64,000 bases of DNA from assembly GCF_000423065.1 (NCBI RefSeq), contig NZ_AUHG01000019.1, positions 94,064-158,063 on the forward strand, read 5' to 3'. A program made the position numbers and the translations under genes. This DNA comes from Christiangramia echinicola DSM 19838. GTDB lineage: Bacteria > Bacteroidota > Bacteroidia > Flavobacteriales > Flavobacteriaceae. Shown here in pieces: positions 16,709-25,833 of the stretch; the stretch's first letter is position 1; every line of letters starts with the position of its first letter. A model generated the notes under the pieces. That model did not search any database and was not told the DNA's origin. It was given only the letters and a program-made list of their open reading frames with translations.

Positions 16709-17824
16709 TTATTCAGAGATCTTATTATATATCAGTTCGGCGGTATTTTTACTAGCTCCTTTACCACCAAGACGTTGTTCTAATTCAAAATAATCACTGA
16801 AGATTCGCTTGCGGTTTTCTTCTTTCAGAATCTTTTCAAGCTCGAGCTTTAGGTTTTTTGAATTGAATTCATTCTGAATAAGCTCTTTTACCACCTCACG
16901 ATCCATGATAAGGTTCACCAGTGAAATATAATCAAGATCGATAATACGCTTTGCAATATTGTATGAGATAAAGCTTCCTTTATAGCAAACTACTTCCGGA
17001 ACTTTAAAAAGTGCGGTTTCCAGGGTCGCCGTGCCTGATGTTACCAGCGCGGCATGAGAAATTCCCAGTACATCATAAGTCTTATTCATGATAAGTTTGA
17101 TGTTAGATTTCTTCATAAAAGTATGATAGAATTCTTCATCCTGGCTCGGTGCTCCTGCAATCACAAATTGATAATCCTGGAATTCTGTGGTAACACTAAG
17201 CATTACTTTTAGCATTTTTTCGATCTCCTGTTTTCTACTTCCGGGCAGCAATGCTATAACCGGTCTGGAGTCCAGGTCGTGATTTCTTTTGAAAGATTCG
17301 GTATCTACGGGAGGCCTGTTCTCGATTGCATCCAGCAAGGGATGGCCAACGAAATGTACCGGGAAACTATGCTTTTCAGTATAAAATTCCTTTTCAAAAG
17401 GGAGGATCACATACATCTCATCCACATCCCTTTTTATCTTCTTGATCCTATTCTCTTTCCAGGCCCAGATCTGCGGAGAAATATAGTAATGCGTTTTATA
17501 CCCTTCTTTTTTTGCCCATTCTGCAATACGCATATTGAAGCCGGGGTAGTCAATAAAAATGATGACATCCGGTTTGTATTCGCTAATATCCTGCTTGCAG
17601 AAACTTATATTTTTGAAGATGGTTCTAAGGTTCATGATCACTTCAGAAAAGCCCATAAAGGCTAGTTCTTTGTAGTGTTTCACCAAAGTACCGCCTTGGT
17701 TTTCCATTAGATCACCACCCCAGAATCGAAATTCAGCATTTGAGTCTACTTCTTTTAAAGCCTTCATTAAATTCGAGGCATGCAGATCTCCAGAAGCTTC
17801 ACCGGCGATGATGTAATATTTCAT
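16709..17824 (-). CDS. lpxB: Lipid-A-disaccharide synthase
   Basis: A 371-residue GT-B glycosyltransferase joining UDP-2,3-diacylglucosamine and lipid X to make the lipid A disaccharide at the inner membrane. Family motifs are GEASGDLHASNLMKAL at the N-terminus, YYISPQIWAWKENRIKKI near residue 115, ALLPGSRKQEI near 190 and LVTSGTATLETAL near 260. It is one base from the next gene on the same strand and lies in a run with surE, a very common flavobacterial order. Confidence 0.93.
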   Translation of the reverse strand: MKYYIIAGEASGDLHASNLMKALKEVDSNAEFRFWGGDLMENQGGTLVKHYKELAFMGFSEVIMNLRTIFKNISFCKQDISEYKPDVIIFIDYPGFNMRIAEWAKKEGYKTHYYISPQIWAWKENRIKKIKRDVDEMYVILPFEKEFYTEKHSFPVHFVGHPLLDAIENRPPVDTESFKRNHDLDSRPVIALLPGSRKQEIEKMLKVMLSVTTEFQDYQFVIAGAPSQDEEFYHTFMKKSNIKLIMNKTYDVLGISHAALVTSGTATLETALFKVPEVVCYKGSFISYNIAKRIIDLDYISLVNLIMDREVVKELIQNEFNSKNLKLELEKILKEENRKRIFSDYFELEQRLGGKGASKNTAELIYNKISE

Positions 17825-17825
17825 G

Positions 17826-18107
17826 TTATACGAATTTATAGATTGCTACAGCCACTGCAATACTTACAGTTGCCAACAGGACGCCGCGTGCGTGATAATT
17901 TTGTTTCTTTTTAAGGAATACAAAGAATGGAAGAAAATTAAGTACTGCTCCTAAAGCAATGATCTTCCCTAGATAATCATTGGCAACGGCATCTTTCAGG
18001 GTTGCATCGATATCGGCATTTGAAAGCAGGGAGATGTATAGCATCACACCGGCAATATTTGCGGCTATCCCAGTTAGAAATCCGGTAAAAATATTTTGTT
18101 TAATCAT
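17826..18107 (-). CDS. Small three-helix membrane protein
   Basis: A 93-residue protein with three hydrophobic stretches (about residues 7-29, 50-66 and 73-92) separated by a short polar segment (DIDATLKDAVANDYLGK). It starts inside the end of surE (8-nt overlap) and ends one base before lpxB, so it is co-translated with both. I do not recognise a named family. It appears to be a conserved linker gene between surE and lpxB. Confidence 0.7.
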   Translation of the reverse strand: MIKQNIFTGFLTGIAANIAGVMLYISLLSNADIDATLKDAVANDYLGKIIALGAVLNFLPFFVFLKKKQNYHARGVLLATVSIAVAVAIYKFV

Positions 18108-18882
18108 TAAGAGACCAGCTACTTAAATCTTTTATAAAATGATGTGCGGTTAGATCGAATTGAACAGGAACCACCGATACATAGCCTTCTTCAAGAGCTT
18201 TTTCATCAGTATCATTTCCTTCATCCTTATTTACAAAGGTTCCGGTTAGCCAGTAATATTCACGTCCCTGCGGATTCGTTCTTTTATCAAATTCTTCTTC
18301 CCAATGGGCATTTGCCTGTCGGCATACTTTTATACCTTTTATTTCAGTTTCTGATAATTTCGGGATATTCACATTTAAAACAACACCTTTTGGTAAGCCA
18401 TTCTTTAGAACGTTTTTGGTGATAGTTTTAATAAACTTTCTTGTTGGTTCAAAGTCAGCATTCAATGAATAATCCAGGAGTGAAAAACCTATAGCAGGTA
18501 TTCCTTCTATTCCGGCTTCCACGGCGGCGCTCATTGTTCCTGAATAAATTACATTAATAGAGGAGTTGGAGCCATGATTTATTCCACTTACGCAAAGGTC
18601 TGGTTTTCTATGCAGGATCTCCTGAGTGGCAATTTTCACACAATCGGCTGGAGTACCAGAGCAGCTATATTCCTTGTGCTTGTAACTCTCTTTGATCGTT
18701 ACCTGCTCACAAAAAAGAGTGTCGCTTATAGTGATGGCATGTCCCATACCGCTTTGCGGGCTATCTGGAGCGACCACGATCACATCTCCTAATTCTTTCA
18801 TAACATCTACCAGAGTCCTTATTCCTGGAGCAGTTATACCGTCATCATTAGTTACCAGGATAAGTGGTTTATTCTTATTCAT
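18100..18882 (-). CDS. surE: 5'/3'-nucleotidase SurE
   Basis: A 260-residue phosphatase of nucleoside monophosphates. The metal-binding N-terminal motif ILVTNDDGITAPGIRTL includes the paired Asp residues. Further motifs are SGTPADCVKIA, SGINHGSNSSINVIYSGTM (metal and phosphate binding) and VVLNVNIP near residue 170. Length is typical. SurE is linked with stationary-phase survival and nucleotide salvage. It is the first gene of a unit with the small membrane protein and lpxB. Confidence 0.93.
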   Translation of the reverse strand: MNKNKPLILVTNDDGITAPGIRTLVDVMKELGDVIVVAPDSPQSGMGHAITISDTLFCEQVTIKESYKHKEYSCSGTPADCVKIATQEILHRKPDLCVSGINHGSNSSINVIYSGTMSAAVEAGIEGIPAIGFSLLDYSLNADFEPTRKFIKTITKNVLKNGLPKGVVLNVNIPKLSETEIKGIKVCRQANAHWEEEFDKRTNPQGREYYWLTGTFVNKDEGNDTDEKALEEGYVSVVPVQFDLTAHHFIKDLSSWSLND

Positions 18883-18972
18883 GCATAATTATTTGGTTCT
18901 GCTAAAATAAGAATTTAAATAAGGAAAGCTTATATTAGTGCTATCACAAATTAGTATCGCCTATCTAACTTA

Positions 18973-18989
18973 TTGGCACAGTTTTTACT
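18973..18989 (+). promoter_or_regulatory. Sigma-54-like -24/-12 promoter candidate
   Basis: TTGGCACAGTTTTTACT matches the TGGCAC-N5-TTGCW sigma-54 pattern, with GG and the downstream dinucleotide 10 nt apart, except that the -12 GC reads AC. It is 42 nt before the chosen start of the protease gene. One mismatch at a highly conserved base keeps this tentative. Confidence 0.35.
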
Positions 18990-19030
18990 ATACTTATGGT
19001 AACCAAACGATGACGAAATTTAAACGAATT

Positions 19031-21184
19031 ATGAAAAGGAATATCAAGATCATAGCAGTTGTTCTTTTAATGGCTGCTGCCTCATGTAGCTTTACCACTA
19101 AGAAATTTGACGATCCAAACAAGGATAAACTTCTTATTGACCTTATTACTTATGTTCTTAACCAGGGACATTATGATGCGAAGGATATCAATGACAATTT
19201 TTCAGCGAATGTATATGAAGATTACCTGGAAGGATTAGACCCTTCTAAACGTTTTTTCTATGCTGAAGATATTAAGGAATTTGATGCTTATAAGAGTAAA
19301 ATAGATGACCAGATTAAGGGAAAGAACATAGACTTTTTTAACCTTACTTATGGCCGTTTGGGAAAAAGAATGGAAGAAGCCAGGTCTCTTTACAAAGAGA
19401 TCCTTTCAGAGCCATTCAATTTTGATGAAAATGAGAAAATTAATACGGACTATGATAGTCTGGAATATGCATCTTCTAAAGATGAAATGAAGAAGAGGTG
19501 GGAAGAGCAATTGAAATTCAATACACTTATTACCTATTACGATCTGAGACAGGATGAGAAAAAGAAGAAAGAAGATGATGCGTCTTATGAAATGAAATCT
19601 GATGCAGATCTTGAAAAAGAAGCCAGGGAAACCACACTTTCTAATATAGACAGGTATTACGATTTTACAGACGACCTGGAAAGAGAGGATTATTTTTCAG
19701 TATATATCAATGCGATCGTAGAAGAATTTGATCCGCATACTTTCTATTTCGCTCCGCAAGACAAGGATAGATTTGATATTGCCATGTCTGGTAAGTTAGA
19801 AGGAATTGGTGCCAGATTAATTAAGGATAGTGATGATATTACTATAACTGAAGTGATCTCTGGTGGGCCGGCCTGGAGAAGTGAAGAAATTGGTGAAGGA
19901 GATGTTATCCTTAAAGTAAAACAGTCAGATGAAAAAGAGGCGGTAAGTATCGTGGGAATGAGGCTGGATGACGCTGTTGATCTTATTAAAGGCCCTAAGG
20001 ATACGAAGGTTACCCTTACAGTTCGTAAAAAAGTAATGGGTAATATTGAAGAAGTTACTTTAACTCGTGACGTGATCGAAATCGAAGAAACTTATGCCAA
20101 GTCATCTATGGTTAAAAAGGATGATAGAAGATATGGGGTGATCAATCTTCCTAAATTCTACTTTGATATGACCGATTATGATGAACGTAATGCGGCTTCA
20201 GATATCAAAGAGGATATTATTAGATTGAAGAAAGAAGGAATGGAAGGCCTTGTGCTTGACCTTAGAAATAATGGTGGAGGATCTCTTAAGACGGTGGTAG
20301 ATATCGCAGGGATGTTTATAGAAGAAGGTCCAATTGTTCAGGTGAAATCTAATGGTGCCAGAAAAGAGGTACTTAAAGATGAAGATCCTCAGGTACTATG
20401 GGATGGGCCATTGGTTATCCTCGTAAATGAGCTTTCTGCTTCAGCTTCAGAAATTCTGGCTGCAGCAATGCAGGATTACAAACGAGCGGTTATCATTGGT
20501 AGTAAACAAACTTATGGTAAAGGAACAGTTCAGAATGTAATAGACCTTAACAGGTGGCTTCGAAATAATGAAATGGGAGATATGGGAGCACTTAAGATCA
20601 CCACCCAGAAGTTCTATCGTGTAAATGGTGGTTCTACTCAGCTTGAAGGAGTTAAAAGTGATGTTGTGGTTCCAGACAGATATAGTTTTGTGGATATAGG
20701 TGAGAAAGATCAGGAAAACCCTCTTCCATGGGATAAGATAGATGCGGCAGATTATAGTATCTGGAATGGTTATGTAGGATACGATGAAGCTATTGAAGCT
20801 AGTAAGAAAAGAATGAGTACAAACGATCAATTAAAGCTTATCGAGGAGAATGCGAAGTGGGTGAAAACTCAGAGTGAAGATAGCAGCTATCCTTTAAATT
20901 ATGCTGAATACGCTCAGCAGGCTGAAAAAGATAAAGAAATGGCTAAGCAGTTTGATGCTATAAAAGATTATAAAACGAATCTAACTTATACTTCACTACC
21001 ATATGAAGAAGAGCTTTTCACTACAGATACTATTCTGAAAGAAAAAAGACAGAGATGGCATGAGAGTCTAAGTAAAGATGTTTATATAGAAGAAGCCATC
21101 AATGTGCTTTCTGATATTCAAATGAACAATATCACCAGAAATAAACTGGCAGATGTTGACGGAAAGACTAAGGTTAAGAACTAG
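19031..21184 (+). CDS. Tail-specific (carboxy-terminal processing) protease
   Basis: Start chosen at ATG 19031 because it gives a compact lipoprotein signal (VVLLMAAASC, lipidated Cys at 19); ATGs and longer starts upstream would bury it. Order of domains: Prc/Tsp N-terminal helical region, PDZ domain (about residues 225-310), S41 peptidase core with NELSASASEILAAAM (Ser near 471) and TYGKGTVQ (catalytic Lys near 496), and a C-terminal DUF3340-like helical region. Tsp/Prc degrades or trims periplasmic proteins from the C-terminus and regulates wall hydrolases. It is a single gene with its own terminator. Confidence 0.9.
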   Translation: MKRNIKIIAVVLLMAAASCSFTTKKFDDPNKDKLLIDLITYVLNQGHYDAKDINDNFSANVYEDYLEGLDPSKRFFYAEDIKEFDAYKSKIDDQIKGKNIDFFNLTYGRLGKRMEEARSLYKEILSEPFNFDENEKINTDYDSLEYASSKDEMKKRWEEQLKFNTLITYYDLRQDEKKKKEDDASYEMKSDADLEKEARETTLSNIDRYYDFTDDLEREDYFSVYINAIVEEFDPHTFYFAPQDKDRFDIAMSGKLEGIGARLIKDSDDITITEVISGGPAWRSEEIGEGDVILKVKQSDEKEAVSIVGMRLDDAVDLIKGPKDTKVTLTVRKKVMGNIEEVTLTRDVIEIEETYAKSSMVKKDDRRYGVINLPKFYFDMTDYDERNAASDIKEDIIRLKKEGMEGLVLDLRNNGGGSLKTVVDIAGMFIEEGPIVQVKSNGARKEVLKDEDPQVLWDGPLVILVNELSASASEILAAAMQDYKRAVIIGSKQTYGKGTVQNVIDLNRWLRNNEMGDMGALKITTQKFYRVNGGSTQLEGVKSDVVVPDRYSFVDIGEKDQENPLPWDKIDAADYSIWNGYVGYDEAIEASKKRMSTNDQLKLIEENAKWVKTQSEDSSYPLNYAEYAQQAEKDKEMAKQFDAIKDYKTNLTYTSLPYEEELFTTDTILKEKRQRWHESLSKDVYIEEAINVLSDIQMNNITRNKLADVDGKTKVKN

Positions 21185-21203
21185 TAGAAATTATATAATG
21201 AAA

Positions 21204-21232
21204 AACCCGGAAGCAACCTTCCGGGTTTTTTT
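21204..21232. terminator. Bidirectional terminator
   Basis: Perfect 10-bp stem (AACCCGGAAG/CTTCCGGGTT), CAAC loop and a run of seven T. The A tract on the other side lets it also serve transcripts from the rodA side. Confidence 0.9.
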
Positions 21233-21262
21233 ATGCTTCCTATTTAATAATAATTAGTTCCT

Positions 21263-21270
21263 TAATTTTG
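21263..21270 (+). promoter_or_regulatory. -7 element upstream of a 25-residue ORF
   Basis: TAATTTTG matches TAnnTTTG exactly and lies 41 nt before the small ORF at 21312, just after the protease terminator. A -33 TTG is not evident. Confidence 0.4.
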
Positions 21271-21311
21271 GGGTCTAAGAATATGACATTCAATAATAAT
21301 TATATTACCTG

Positions 21312-21389
21312 ATGAAAAGAAAATATATCTATCCTGTGCTCATTTTGGCCGTGGCAGCAATCCTTCTTATGGCCGATAAATGTTCCTAG
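21312..21389 (+). CDS. Putative 25-residue membrane peptide
   Basis: ATG at 21312 opens a 25-codon frame ending TAG at 21387-21389. It encodes a basic N-terminus (MKRKYIYP), a hydrophobic run (VLILAVAAILLMA) and a short tail DKCS. It has its own -7-like element and follows a terminator, so it could be expressed separately. It overlaps the convergent rodA stop by 4 nt. It resembles a minimal signal or membrane peptide. No homologue can be named and its reality is uncertain. Confidence 0.4.
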   Translation: MKRKYIYPVLILAVAAILLMADKCS

Positions 21390-22633
21390 TAAGAAAGTCG
21401 GTCTGAGTCCAGCTTTATAAAGATAAATAGCAAGATTGTGAATCCCCATAATCCTGAACCTCCATAGCTAAAGAAGGGTAGTGGAATACCAACAGTAGGG
21501 AAAATACCTATTACCATTCCTATATTTACTAGGAAGTGAATAAATAGAATTCCTATGACCGAGTAGCCATAGACTCTATAAAACTGATTCCGTTGTCTTT
21601 CGGCAAGTATCAAAAGCCTTAATAGGAGAGCTACGAATAGAAGCACAACAATTGAACTACCTAGAAAACCCCATTCTTCTCCTACTGTGCTGAAGATATA
21701 ATCTGTATGTTGTTCTGGGACAAAATGCCCTTTGGTTTGAGTTCCTTCGGTCCAGCCTTTACCCAGCCAGCCTCCACTACCAATAGCTATTTCACTTTGG
21801 TTGGTATTGTAGCCTATTCCACGAGAGTCAACTTCTTTCCCAAGTACAATATTAAACCTGTCCCGGTGCCTTTGTTCGAATACATTTTCAAAAATGTAAT
21901 TTACAGAGAAGCTCAGCCCAATTGAAATTATCGCAAATAAGGTTATTAGTACTCTCCCTGGTCGCTTTTTTCTTTTTCTGAAGAACATTATCAGTCCAAT
22001 TGCCAATACGCCAACAGAGACCCATATTGGGCCAACTACAAGGGTTAGAATGAATACGGCTACTGCTGATAGTCCTGTAACTAGATAAAAGCCAGACAAG
22101 CCTTCCCTGTAAAGAGGAAAAAAGAACGCGGCATATACCAGGGCACTACCTGGATCAGGCTGCGGGACAATTAATATAGCAGGAATGGCAATTATGATAA
22201 AAGCTTTAACCTGGTGGCTAAGCTTTCTAATATTTGTTTGAATATCACTTAGATATTTGGCTAAGGCCAATGCAGTTGCGAATTTCGCGAATTCAGAAGG
22301 CTGAACACCAAAACTCCCGAAGGAATACCACGATGTGGCCCCGGAAATTGTTTTACCAAAGACAAAGAGACCTACCAGAGAAAGCAGGGAAATTATATAA
22401 ATAACACTTGAAAAACGCTGGTAAAATTTAGCCTCTATTGAAAGAACTATGACGATAAGAAATATACTTAAACCAATAAAAAGGGCCTGTTTTCCGTAAG
22501 GCTGACTTAGATCTAAAAAATCGCCGGTACTGGATCCTAAAGAAGCTGAATAGATATTAGCCCACCCAAAAGTGATTAATGCCAGGTAAATAAAAATGCT
22601 TATCCAGTCGAATCCCGCGTTACTGTTACTCAT
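21386..22633 (-). CDS. rodA: Rod shape-determining SEDS glycosyltransferase RodA
   Basis: A 415-residue SEDS protein with about ten membrane helices. It polymerises peptidoglycan from lipid II during cell elongation, in complex with PBP2. Diagnostic stretches are SGATSWYSFG, QPSEFAKFATALALAKYL, PQPDPGSALVY and the loop EQHTDYIFSTVGEEWGFLGS, which contains the catalytically important Asp. The C-terminal GIPLPFFSYGGSGLW is the family signature. It follows PBP2 with no gap and is the last gene of the mre operon. Confidence 0.94.
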   Translation of the reverse strand: MSNSNAGFDWISIFIYLALITFGWANIYSASLGSSTGDFLDLSQPYGKQALFIGLSIFLIVIVLSIEAKFYQRFSSVIYIISLLSLVGLFVFGKTISGATSWYSFGSFGVQPSEFAKFATALALAKYLSDIQTNIRKLSHQVKAFIIIAIPAILIVPQPDPGSALVYAAFFFPLYREGLSGFYLVTGLSAVAVFILTLVVGPIWVSVGVLAIGLIMFFRKRKKRPGRVLITLFAIISIGLSFSVNYIFENVFEQRHRDRFNIVLGKEVDSRGIGYNTNQSEIAIGSGGWLGKGWTEGTQTKGHFVPEQHTDYIFSTVGEEWGFLGSSIVVLLFVALLLRLLILAERQRNQFYRVYGYSVIGILFIHFLVNIGMVIGIFPTVGIPLPFFSYGGSGLWGFTILLFIFIKLDSDRLSY

Positions 22634-24502
22634 TTACTGATTAATTCTGAAAGGTTCTCCACTAACGGGTTTCGCATATTCATCCTGTAGGCTGTGGCTT
22701 AAGATCCACTCTTCCATATCGGTTCTGGTAATGGTGCCTTTTAAGTACTTCTCTATCATTAAACTTGCCATTCTTCCAGCATATCTACTTCCCCAATAAC
22801 CGTTTTCCACAAATACCGCGATGGCAATTTTAGGGTTGTCTACCGGTGCAAAGGCAACGAAGATAGAGTGATCTGTAAGCTGAACTCTTTTGCCATCTAT
22901 TTTGGCAAAATTTTCAGCGGTACCTGTTTTTCCGGCTATTTCTATTCCGGGAATTCTTAAAGTTGAAGCGGTTCCGCTTTTATAAACCTCATGCATTCCT
23001 TCCACTACAGGATCAAAATGCTTTGCGTCTATAGTTGTATAATTCTTTTTAGTGAATTTTTCTTCTTTAATAGGTTGCCCGTCAATTTCTTTCAGAATAT
23101 GAGGAGTGTAATACCAGCCTTTATTACCTATAGTCGCAGTCATATTTGCTAGCTGGATTGGAGTCATTAGAACTTCACCCTGTCCTATTGCATTAGATAA
23201 TGTTGCGGAGGCATACCATTTATATGTGGGGTAGTCATAGATCCTGTTATAATAATCTGAATCTGGTATTTTGCCTGGTCTGCCCGTACTAAGGTCATTT
23301 CCCATGAATTGCCCCAGGCCGAAGCTCTTAAGGTGCATGTTCCAGGTATCCATACCTTCTTGCGGACTAGGATATTTTTCAATAATTCTTCTGTAAACAT
23401 TAGCGAAATAAGCATTACATGATTGTGCGATACCAGGTATCATAGATAAGGGGCTTTTGTGTGCATGGCAACCGAGCTTTCTCCCTCTACCATAGGTATA
23501 TCCATGATTACATGAAAAACTATCATCTGTATCTACCACACCTTCCTGAAGACCTATAAGGGCATTTAATGTTTTAAACGGTGATCCTGGAGGATATTCA
23601 GCCAGAAGACCACGATCATACAATGGTTTTGCTATGGAGTCTGAATATAATTCCCAGTAATTTCTGGAGCGGCTCCTACCAACAAGCATTGCTGGATCAT
23701 AGGTTGGAGCACTTATGAGGGCAAGGATCTCTCCGCTTTGTGGATCTAAAGCAACGATTCCGCCACGCTTATTTTCCATTAATTTCGTTCCGTAGCCCTG
23801 GAGGTCACTATCTATGGAGATCGTAATATCCTTACCTTTTTCTGGTAATGTATCATAGATGCCTTCCTTGTATGGGCCGATATCCCGGTTAAATCTATCC
23901 TTCTGAATATGCTTTACACCTTTTACCCCACGTAGTAATTCCTCGTACTGGCTTTCTACACCCGCACGGCCAATAAGGTCACCAGAAATATAATATGGAT
24001 TCTCGTTAACTATTTTCTGATTCACTTCGGCGATATAGCCCAGAACATTGGCGCTGTGGTTTACCTGGTAATCACGAAGTGATCTCTTTTGAATGTAGAA
24101 GCCTTCATATTTCCTCATTTTCTCCTGTAGGATTGCATATTCACTTTTGGTTAATTGCGGAATAACTACAGAAGGGAGCATGGGAGAATATATCCTTGCC
24201 TTATCTAATTTTTTTTCCAGATCTTCCCTGGTTAGGTTAAGAATATTACAGAATTCGGTGGTATCAAAAGGTTTCAGGTTTCTGGGAATCACCATGACAT
24301 CATACGAAGGCTGGTTGGAAACCATAAGTTCACCAGTTCTATCATAGATATAACCCCGTTGAGGGTAATCATACACCACTTTAATGGCATTATCCTGTGA
24401 TCTTATTGCTAGCGAAGTATCTACTATTTGAAGGTAAAACAATCTTCCTATGAAAATGAGACCTGTAGTCAAAATAGTTATGTAGAGTAAAACTTTTCTC
24501 AT
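22634..24502 (-). CDS. mrdA: Penicillin-binding protein 2, elongation transpeptidase
   Basis: A 622-residue class B PBP with an N-terminal TM anchor (about residues 5-24). A PBP dimerisation domain precedes the transpeptidase domain, whose motifs are SxxK as PPGSPFKTLNA near residue 300, SxN as AQSCNAYF near 360 and KTG as IAGKTGTAEN near 525. It crosslinks peptidoglycan with RodA and MreBCD during elongation. It overlaps mreD by 4 nt and abuts rodA, so stoichiometric co-translation is likely. Confidence 0.94.
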   Translation of the reverse strand: MRKVLLYITILTTGLIFIGRLFYLQIVDTSLAIRSQDNAIKVVYDYPQRGYIYDRTGELMVSNQPSYDVMVIPRNLKPFDTTEFCNILNLTREDLEKKLDKARIYSPMLPSVVIPQLTKSEYAILQEKMRKYEGFYIQKRSLRDYQVNHSANVLGYIAEVNQKIVNENPYYISGDLIGRAGVESQYEELLRGVKGVKHIQKDRFNRDIGPYKEGIYDTLPEKGKDITISIDSDLQGYGTKLMENKRGGIVALDPQSGEILALISAPTYDPAMLVGRSRSRNYWELYSDSIAKPLYDRGLLAEYPPGSPFKTLNALIGLQEGVVDTDDSFSCNHGYTYGRGRKLGCHAHKSPLSMIPGIAQSCNAYFANVYRRIIEKYPSPQEGMDTWNMHLKSFGLGQFMGNDLSTGRPGKIPDSDYYNRIYDYPTYKWYASATLSNAIGQGEVLMTPIQLANMTATIGNKGWYYTPHILKEIDGQPIKEEKFTKKNYTTIDAKHFDPVVEGMHEVYKSGTASTLRIPGIEIAGKTGTAENFAKIDGKRVQLTDHSIFVAFAPVDNPKIAIAVFVENGYWGSRYAGRMASLMIEKYLKGTITRTDMEEWILSHSLQDEYAKPVSGEPFRINQ

Positions 24503-25005
24503 CGATACTTTTTACTAAATAAGGTAAGGCTTAAAAGGGTTAGGGTTACTGTGAATATACTGGAAAATAATGTTTTTTTCAGTATAAGAAGTATATGGTT
24601 TATGCTAAACATTTCCAAGGAGAATAATACAAAATGATGTATTAAAACCATTAAAAAAACATAGCTCAATTTTGATCCAAACGGTGTAGCAGCCAGTCTT
24701 ATATTCTGGTGATCATAGCTTATCCCGAATGAGAATCTCAATAGATTTGGTCTAACAAAGGCTGCAACCAGACATGCAGCAGCATTAATTCCGCCGCTGT
24801 CTTCAAATATGTCTACGCTTAATCCTAAAAGAAAAGATAGGAAAAGAAACAGGCTTTGATTCCCTGCAAATGGGTAGAGGATTATGAATAATACGTATAG
24901 GTACGGATTTATATATCCGGCAAAATTGATATTGTTCAGGATTAGAACCTGTAAGAATACAAGGATGATGAACCTGGTGATATTTGAAAAGAGCTTACTG
25001 TTCAT
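24499..25005 (-). CDS. mreD: Rod shape-determining protein MreD
   Basis: A 168-residue integral membrane protein with five to six helices, identified from size, topology and its place between mreC and mrdA. It overlaps mreC by 11 nt and mrdA by 4 nt. MreD belongs to the elongasome and links MreC with the RodA-PBP2 synthase. MreD diverges quickly, so context carries most of the identification. Confidence 0.88.
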   Translation of the reverse strand: MNSKLFSNITRFIILVFLQVLILNNINFAGYINPYLYVLFIILYPFAGNQSLFLFLSFLLGLSVDIFEDSGGINAAACLVAAFVRPNLLRFSFGISYDHQNIRLAATPFGSKLSYVFLMVLIHHFVLFSLEMFSINHILLILKKTLFSSIFTVTLTLLSLTLFSKKYR

Positions 25006-25819
25006 CTACTTCCTGCAATTTTTCTATTTCCTCCTTGTTAACGTTCTCTATGATGTATACATAACCAATGTTGGTCATGTCATTAAACAATTTAATGTTT
25101 ATGGTGTAATAACTCTGGGTCTGGTCAAGCGTGAAATCCTCTATACTACCAATAGGTAATCCTTTTGGGTATATCAACGAGCGCCCACCGGTAATTATGG
25201 TGTCCCCTTTTTGAAGTGGCGCTTGTCTAGGAACATCTATTAGCTGGACAATATTTGGATCTTTACCATCCCAGACTAAACTTCCAAAATGGTTTGTATT
25301 GTTTAACTGGGCATTTATCCTGGACCTACTGTTCAGTATAGAAATTACACGGGAATATTCGTCGTTAACACGGTCTACAATCCCTACAATTCCCTGACTG
25401 GTGATCACCCCGAATTCCTGTTGAATACCAGATTCTTTTCCTCGGTTCAGGGTAAGATAATTGTCTTGTTTTGAGAAGTTATTATTGATTACTCTGGCTG
25501 TTCTAAAAAGATAATCTCCTTCAAACGAAGTACTGTCCAATTGCTTTTCTACTGAAATGCTATCGTGAATATTAGAAATTATATTTCTGAGCTTATTGTT
25601 TTCTTCGAGAAGTCTTTCATTGTATTCATCTAGGTGAAGATAAGTGTTAATATTGTTAGACCAGGAGTATACACCTCCAGTTACAAAATTAGCCGAACTT
25701 ACAAACCTGCTTTTGTGAAAAGCGTGATTCTGAATAGTTAAGTAAACAGATACAACAAACAGGATTAAGAATAAAATTGAATTCTTATTCCGTATAAGAA
25801 AGTTGAAAATCTGCTGCAT
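24995..25819 (-). CDS. mreC: Rod shape-determining protein MreC
   Basis: A 274-residue bitopic protein: N-terminal TM helix (about residues 12-31, SILFLILFVVSVYLTI), a coiled coil near 70-95 (LLEENNKLRNIISNIHD), and the beta-rich periplasmic MreC domain (GVITSQGIVGIVDRVNDEYS; GDTIITGGRSLIYPKGLPIG). MreC couples cytoplasmic MreB to PBP2 in the periplasm. It starts 14 nt after mreB and overlaps mreD. Confidence 0.93.
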   Translation of the reverse strand: MQQIFNFLIRNKNSILFLILFVVSVYLTIQNHAFHKSRFVSSANFVTGGVYSWSNNINTYLHLDEYNERLLEENNKLRNIISNIHDSISVEKQLDSTSFEGDYLFRTARVINNNFSKQDNYLTLNRGKESGIQQEFGVITSQGIVGIVDRVNDEYSRVISILNSRSRINAQLNNTNHFGSLVWDGKDPNIVQLIDVPRQAPLQKGDTIITGGRSLIYPKGLPIGSIEDFTLDQTQSYYTINIKLFNDMTNIGYVYIIENVNKEEIEKLQEVDEQ

Positions 25820-25833
25820 AAATTACGCTTCTC

